DNA of 64,000 nt from Todiramphus chloris collaris (lineage: Eukaryota > Chordata > Aves > Coraciiformes > Alcedinidae): positions 12,995,970-13,059,969 of the forward strand of contig JANVCC010000012.1 of the NCBI GenBank assembly GCA_025345505.1, in the 5' to 3' direction. Both the position numbers and the translations under genes were made by a program. Below the pieces are notes generated by a model. The model made no database searches, was not told the origin of the DNA, and saw only the letters and a program-made list of their open reading frames with translations. Numbering within the stretch: position 1 is the stretch's first letter; each line of letters begins with the position of its first letter. Below are positions 57,401-64,000 of this stretch, in pieces.

Positions 57401-60400
57401 AAGAGAAGCCACAGCCTCTGGCTGAGCAGCCACCTCTGCATGAACTGGCAGTAGGTTGCTAAAATCTTGTTTTGATTTTTCAGGTGTTGTGTTCCTTCAA
57501 AACATTTCCTTCAGTTTTTCAAAATGTTTGAGCTAGCATTCAGAATTTTAAAAGTCACTTGTGAGTAACTTGATAAAGGGCAAAAAATGCATTGTGAAAA
57601 GTTAATTTAAATCAAAATAGGCTTCTTCTTTTGTATGGGTTGCATACGCTTTTTAAAAAATATAAAATCTAGACTTTTATAAGCAAAATCAGGGTTTTTT
57701 GAGGAGCTATTCTAACACCTTCAGGAAAAGAAGAAAAATAAATTTAGGTCAACTGTTTGTCAGTTTTTGTTTGCTAGCACTATCTAGACTTTTTGGAATG
57801 ACAGTTTCTTAGGAATGGGAAGGCAGGAACAAAGATTAAGGAAGAAAAGTTACTTGCAAACTGTGGATAATGTGACATTTACTGGAAATTATGTGATCAT
57901 AACAGGCAAAACATTTATGTTTCTCTACTCTTGTGCACAAATCAAAATCTGTACACTTAACAGGAAATAGTCCTATGCAGCTACTGTTCTGACAAAGACA
58001 GGCTCAAAAGACTGTAGGGAGAAAAATATTTGAAAGTTCTGTATTGGTTTCTTAAATGTCAAGGACATTTCAAAATATTTTTGCATGTGCTCTGTAAAGT
58101 CTTATTTGAATATATTATAAATGCTAGTTGACAGATTACATCTCATATTTTCAAAAGATAAATTCTGTACTGTTCTGGTATAGGTATCTTCTTGTCTATG
58201 TGGTTCATGAACATCCTTGTGATCTGCCATAGTAGATTTGATACATAAAGCTGAGGGAACAGTGATCTATAAACTCCACTTAGAAAAATATACAGGTATA
58301 TAAGCCTGCTATAGCTTGGACAGAATGCATAAAGCACTGACTTTATGATGTGCTTTATGTAAATTGAAAGAAAATATTATCTTTAGGTACAAGTTCAGGG
58401 TCCTGTTATTACTTAACAGTTCCGTAAGAAACATGATAATTCCTTTTAGCTGCCATTGTTACTTGTTTTTTTCTGACCTGTCTTTTTAAAAGAACAGTTC
58501 TGAAAAAAGTTACTTAATTCAGCAAATTAAAAACAAATCCAAACAATATAAATGATGCATTTAGGTCTTACAGGACAAATTATAAGACATGCATGACTTG
58601 AAAATTTTGATTCCATTTCTGAATGTATGGCAAAGTAACTCTTCCCAAAAAGCATGCCAGCTGACCTAGTTTCCTTATTAAACTGAGTGCTTCATATTAT
58701 CAAAGGTCAGAAAACTTAAATTAACATAATTAAATATACTATACTGAATCTATAGAGAAATGATGAATATACTCTTGGGACTTTAAAAGGATTTTGTGAG
58801 CAGAAAGGAGACTTTTTAATAAGTAAATTGTCACAGAATGAATAGCTACATGTGTAGAAGGTCCTTATAGCTCCTTCTTATATACATTATGGAAGAGTAA
58901 ATGAATTGAGTAGAGTACAGAATTCAAGAACTGAATTGGAAGGGGTCTTAATTCTTGTTTGTTTATGTCAATTGATAGCATTTGGTTAAATTAACTGATA
59001 CACTGTTAATTTTTTAAGATAAGGATTGTTTGTTTAACATGCATAGCAAAAGGAAATTTTGTTAGAGGGCCTTCAGTATTATTGGCATGATAGGATGGGA
59101 AAAAGTTACTTTCTGATCTTTCAGACATTAAAAGAGAAGCTAGGGCAGTGCTGGAGTAGGTTTATCATAGAACTGAAAGACTGAAGTGGGTTTGCATTGA
59201 CACTGTTTGTCTTTCCCTGCTTTATTGTAGTCTGTACAGGATTTTGAAAACAAAAATAAAATCATTTTCACTACAGTGGTGGGTTGTTATATTAAAAGAT
59301 TTGAAAGAGCCTGAAAAGTGCATCTAGAGCTAAGAGACATATGATGATTTTTTTATTTATTCACATATAAAGCATAGTCATATGACTGTTTTAAAATAAA
59401 TCAGTTTTATTTGTTGTACTTAAAAATATTTAAGTGTTTGTAATTAAACACATATGAATACCCATTCACTAAATCTGAATAGAGCTCAGTGATTACTAGT
59501 TAACAGAAAACATTCCAAGTTTAAACAGATCCTCTTTTCCTTCTTCAAAATCTTTACTAACTTTTTTATCTGAGTAGAGGAGGGGAGGGGAGAATAAGAT
59601 GCTTGTGTGCTTGTTTACTTTTGTAGAGAGAAAACAACCCATATATTTTTAGCAGCATTTAGCTGTATTTAACCTTTACCAAATTTGAGTAACCCTTCTT
59701 TGAAGAAATATCTAGGACTTTCTTCCCTGGAAGGAAAACACTTTTAACAGGAGAAAGATAATTTTAAAATCTTGCTTAGAATATATTATTAGAAAGCTCT
59801 TCTATTAGATAGAAGCAGATTTTCATGCCCATAATGATGCACCAACTTTTTTTCATAAATAAGATGGCTGTTTTGCTGGGGAAAACATTGTTGTGAATTC
59901 AAAACAAGACTGTAGTATAAGAGTGGATAAACTGAGTATTTTTCTGAGACAAACATATCTTTACTTGTACCACAGAATGAGAGCTTGGTAAAATTTTTAA
60001 AATACACCCTGAAAGATTTAGTGAGTGTGGGAGAAAAAGAATATGGGAAGACAGAAGCATTAAGAAGCTTCCATGAGCAGAGATGAGAAAAACACAGAGA
60101 AACAGTGGGTTTTTTTCTCAAGAAGGCCTACTGTAGATGTTGTTTTCCCTACTGTGGGAATCAATGCCATTTTTCACAAGACATTATTGACACTGACCAC
60201 TGACTGTAGTGAGATAGTCAGAAGGCAGGATTATATATAAGTGAATACAGTTGTGTCAGCCTAGTAAATGTTTGCTGTAATTTGACAGCTTCTAAAACCC
60301 ATTGTTGTTTTCAACAGTCCATGGTAAAATGAAGCTCTTCAAAAGTACTATAGTTGTTGACATTCTGTTGAAGAAAACCATATAAGTGGAATGAATATCC

Positions 60401-60830
60401 TTAGATTTCTTTTTACCCTGTACAACAAATTTAGAAAATAAATACTAGAAAGAAAGATAACAAGAGGGCAAACCACTGTGAAAAGTAATTAAAGATATAA
60501 ATACTTAGGAAGGATAAAACACTGCTACAGCTGCAGTAAAGATTATTTGGAATTCTTTAAACTATTAAATGGATTTTGGTTTTTAATGTTCTATGAGATA
60601 TTGTTATGATTATCAGAGATATCACACTGAATTTTGTTTCTAATTTCTGTTTGGGGGAAAAAAAAAGGTTACTTAAGGCTTTTAATTTATTATTTATATA
60701 CCAACAGGCTCTATGACAACTATTTTACAAGATTTGCTCAGTTGAAATTATGAATAGTTAGATTTTGAGTGAAGTTCAAATGTCACAGTTATATAGATAT
60801 TTTTATTTCCTTATATATTTCTGCATTCAG
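45491..60830. other. Unique AT-rich intronic sequence after the second receptor exon
   Basis: No CR1 or LTR recognised in about 15 kb. Contains a GC-richer island at about 56890-57470 with a 115-codon minus-strand frame (57433-57086), unrecognised and lacking splice or promoter context, and a decoy acceptor at 53461-53490. There are A or T runs at about 49803-49814, 52149-52161 and 56126-56138. Confidence 0.55.
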
Positions 60831-60879
60831 CTGATGAAGAATGTACCCTACCTGAATTTCACTGGAATAACATGTTCAT
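60831..60879 (+). other. Possible cryptic cassette exon
   Basis: A 49-bp stretch lies between a good acceptor (TATATATTTCTGCATTCAG) and a consensus donor (CATGTAAGT). Joined to the phase 1 donor of the exon at 45337-45490 it would read A-DEECTLPEFHWNNMF and leave in phase 2. That would throw the next receptor exon out of frame. It does not resemble the known Ig3 exon. It may be a cryptic or frameshifting exon, or chance. Confidence 0.2.
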
Positions 60880-63097
60880 GTAAGTTCACTTTCCCAAGGT
60901 TTGTATAGATTGATCCAATGAAAACATCAACTAAAAGCAGAGATAGGCATCATTTACTTATTTAATAAATAATGTGGGTTTCTCCCCCCCCCCCACCCCG
61001 AGTAGTTTCCACAATCATTTTAGAATTTATATGAAATCCATTGAAGAGTTTTACCTTTACCTGTCAGCTTTATCTTTACCTGTCATCATGAAATATTTCA
61101 ACTGCATTATGCAGTCTTTTCCTGTTTAAAAAGCTTCATAATCGTTGTTGTCATTCTAAGTAACAAGTGAGAGGCTCTGAATTGCCCTTGAAACTATTGC
61201 CATGTAATGTACTGCATCATTTTAGTTTACTTGCTTAGTTGCTTTTAATCTAGAAACGGCATTATAGCAAAGCAACATGAATATGTTGAATATAAGCCTA
61301 TTTTTCTCCTGGTTATGTTGGCACCCTATACAGACTTTTGAGAAATACCTGTGCATCCTGTGCACAAATGTTAAATAAGATTGAAATGTAAATGCATAAA
61401 GAATATCAGAATAGGATTTTTAAACATGAAATTATTGTTCAAAATGGCTTTATTATAAAAATAACCTTTCATAGCCTGTAAACCCTTCTCTATCCTCCCC
61501 CTGCTGCACTGGAAAAAAAAGCTCAATGCTTTAGCTAGGCAAAATAAAAAATAGGGGTTCTTTTGTCTTTTAAAAATAACGTGGGATTTTTACATCCAGA
61601 TATCATATTGGTTTAAAAGAACCTTGACTTTCGAACTTCACACCATGTGTCTGGTACTCCACTCAGGCATTGTTATAGGGGTTAGATCAGAAGTTTCAAA
61701 AATCGTAAAAGTGACTGAAGCAGCTTGATAACTAGACAAGCACTTAGAATTTTTCTGTAAGAAAGTGAACACTTACATTATAAATCAGGCTCTTAAGCAT
61801 TGCTTACTAATGCCTTGTTTTCTTTCAATGAGATTTATTTCTGCCTAACACCACAGGAAAAAAATAGTTAAAATTATTTAGATTTCTTTTTTTTTTTTTT
61901 TTTTTTTCCCCAGAATAATGAATCTAGTCTTAATGGTCAATGAAATACAAATGCAGAAGTAAATGGCAAAAAATAAAATGAAGAACCTAAACTGTGTGAA
62001 AATGAGGAAATTTGAGAAAAGGTCATACTCTAGAGATGGCAGATACTGCAGAAAATGAAGCCTAAAAAATATCAGTAATACTACTGGTGATTAATTATTA
62101 GCATGTGCTTCTTGAAAGATCACACTGTTCACAAAGTCTTTTTTCAGAGTTACATAATTCTGGTACTTGCACAGTGATTCCATCAAATGGTGACTTTTGT
62201 GACACTGCTAGAATTGGTGAAGTGTCACTCCTGTCTGGCAGTCATTCTTGGAAAACTGTCTTTTTTCTTACCAAAAAAACAAATAAACAACATGTTCTAA
62301 GCAGCTGCAGTAATACTGTATTACAAGATCAGTAGTAGGCAGGAGCTTTCTGAATACGTCTAGACAGTTTCAGCTTTGGACATACTTGTAAAAAGTTTCT
62401 TTCACTACTGATGAATTTGAAGACTCAAAACAATCTCTTAATCTTTTAGTCATCTTTAGCAATTTGATAAGGAGAGGGAGAAAAAATCAATACATTTCTG
62501 TATATAAATTAACAGACTTGTCTCATTGCTATTCCTGTCTGACAAATGTCTACATCACAGAAAATGCCATTATGGTCAGCAATAATTGGCATCCTCAGTG
62601 GTATTCTCAGCAGAGAAGATGAGACCTGAACAGTTTTAGAGGGTATGCTACCAGCCTCACTCTTAGGCAAAGTTCCAAATGTATATTAGCTAGGGAAGGG
62701 TGGTGAAACCTTATCTCCTGCTCTGGCTTGTAGATAAATAAAAGATTTTGGTTCATGATGTTGTGATTGTTTGCTGTCTAGGACAAATAACTTCATTTAA
62801 AAGTAAATGGGCTCTATCCTGTTTCTAACCTGTTTTTTTTTTTTTTTAGTAGTATGCCTGTGGCTTTATAGAAATGGAAAAATACTCCTGAATGTCAAAT
62901 CGAAATATTCATTACAATGTTACCTGGGTTCAAATTCTTTTTTTCACACAGAAGAAAATAGTTTTGGTCTTCCCTTATGTCACTACAAGATCCGTTTACC
63001 CCAGATGTATTTTGTAGAAACATAGTTCAGAAGAATACAGTAGGTATTAGTTTGTGCACTAACTCTTGACAACAGCCTGAAGATCAGTCTTCATTAT
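60880..63097. other. Unique intronic sequence
   Basis: Contains a C-rich run at 60983-60999 (CCCCCCCCCCACCCC), a long T tract ending in CCCCAG at about 61885-61913, and an AT-rich remainder. No gene recognised. Confidence 0.55.
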
Positions 63098-63526
63098 TGT
63101 CCTGGTTTCACCAGGACATAATCATAGGCCTGCCATGAGCAGCAGGCCATTAGCAGTTTCAAGTCAGCTAGGGCAGCTGGCCCAACCTGGCTAACAGGTG
63201 TACCCCATCCCGTAAACACTTTATAAATGGCAGTTAACTGATGATGGATGGCCTCTTTCTTGAGCAATTTCTTTATCCTTCCCTTCCTTCTCCTTCAGAT
63301 TGCTTTCCTATTTATTGTGACCACTATACATTTGCTGTGCTGAGTCTAACTTTGTATACTTTATATTGACAATAGTATTAATTTGGCTGTTCCATTAAAT
63401 CCTGTTTTCATTTCAACCCATGGGTCTTCATTCCTTTTCTCAGTTCCCCTTTTCTGCTAGGAAGGGGCCATTGAGTGATAGAGCAACTGCTATAGGTTAG
63501 CCTTGGCTACAGGCTAAACATAGACA
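63098..63526 (+). mobile_element. Solo LTR (ERVL-like)
   Basis: The 429-bp LTR opens TGTCCTGGTTTCACC and closes GGCTAAACATAGACA, the extended inverted termini of avian ERVL LTRs (TGTCNTGGTTT...AAACCATGACA type). In + orientation it has TATAAA at 63222-63227, an ATTAAA polyadenylation-type signal at 63394-63399, then CAACCCATGGGTCTTC and a CT/GA-rich U5. No internal coding sequence remains. No clear target duplication (left ATTAT, right GCTGT), so it is either old or its ends have been altered. Confidence 0.78.
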
Positions 63527-64000
63527 GCTGTTAACATTGAAAACTCATCATCACTGTAATGAGGATCTTAGAATTCACTTGGTATTCCCTGGAGGCTCCA
63601 AGAGGTGTTATGTCACAAAATAATTTTGCAGGTTTAAAATGAAGCTGGGGACGCTTATTATAAGACCATTGGGGATCTCTATATATTTTTAATGGCATTA
63701 AACTGGTTAAATTGTTAATTCTTTTACTCAACTTTAAGATAATTGTTATCAAATGGCAGTTTATAGGGTGAAAACCAGTGTTAACATTCAGAAAGGCAGT
63801 ACTAGTTCAAAATAAACAAACAAAACCTCTCCAACTAATATAACTCTTAGTGACAGCCTGTCCTTCCTATTCCAAAATGTGAAGGAAAGGCAGTTGTATT
63901 CTGCTGTCAGTGTTCTGTTCAAATTTAAAGCTGTTGCTCTTAAGTTCATGGTTCCATTGCACTTCTACTGCTCCTATCTCATCAACACTACTGCAAAATG
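63527..64000. other. Unique intronic sequence to the right edge
   Basis: No feature that I can support. The minus open frame at 63531-63752 has no motif. Confidence 0.5.

Larger units (their letters stand above)
45491..64000 (+). other. IL1RAPL1: Downstream intron of IL1RAPL1 (partial, at least 18.5 kb)
   Basis: Begins with the GTAATT donor. The next expected exon, coding for the start of Ig3, was not found in any frame before the right edge. The stretch contains mostly unique AT-rich sequence, one solo LTR at 63098-63526, two strong decoy acceptors (53490 and 61913) and a possible cryptic exon at 60831-60879. Confidence 0.75.

Noticed and set aside
45491..64000. Search for the Ig3 exon of the receptor
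   Set aside because: No frame in the remaining 18.5 kb shows the expected linker or Ig3 sequence, so it must lie beyond the right edge.

Overview
The window is vertebrate, almost certainly avian, nuclear DNA. It is AT-rich and intron-like. Its interspersed repeats are chicken-repeat-1 (CR1) LINEs, several ending in the avian 3' signature ATTCTATGATTCTATGA or its complement, together with solo LTRs of endogenous retroviruses of bird type (TGTCCTGGTTT... ends). There are no Alu, B1 or L1 sequences, no bacterial operon structure, no rRNA or tRNA, and no CRISPR array.

The only protein-coding sequence I can identify with confidence is two internal exons on the + strand, 43166-43352 and 45337-45490, separated by a 1,984-bp intron. 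They have correct splice sites and phases and encode the end of the first and most of the second immunoglobulin domain of an interleukin-1-receptor accessory protein-like receptor. IL1RAPL1 fits better than its paralogue IL1RAPL2. The rest of the window is intron: at least 43 kb of the upstream intron and at least 18.5 kb of the downstream intron. Giant introns are typical of this synaptic adhesion gene.

Layout: 1-2592 is a nest of CR1 copies, with one CR1 inside another and an LTR inside a third. 3072-3183 is a CR1 tail. 3488-4805 is a CR1 split by a 729-bp solo LTR with a 4-bp target duplication. 6337-6825 is an LTR-derived palindromic element. 12223-12587 is a solo LTR with a perfect 6-bp target duplication, followed by a CR1 scrap at 12808-13010. 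20560-21711 is an ERVL-like composite with outward-facing LTR ends, followed by a CR1 at 21830-22339. 30398-31061 is a decayed CR1. 32851-33133 resembles a fossil hAT element. 33444-33602 is an unidentified terminal-exon-like ORF. 35510-37188 is a CR1 split by a 705-bp solo LTR. 43166-45490 holds the two receptor exons. 60831-60879 is a possible cryptic exon. 63098-63526 is a solo LTR. The remaining stretches are unremarkable intron with A/T runs and small hairpins.

I found no new multi-gene system. The items most worth a second look are the two LTR-derived inverted composites, the repeated nesting of LTRs inside CR1 copies, the unidentified terminal exon at 33.4 kb, the cryptic exon at 60.8 kb, and the amino-acid differences in the receptor exons compared with the mammalian protein as I remember it.
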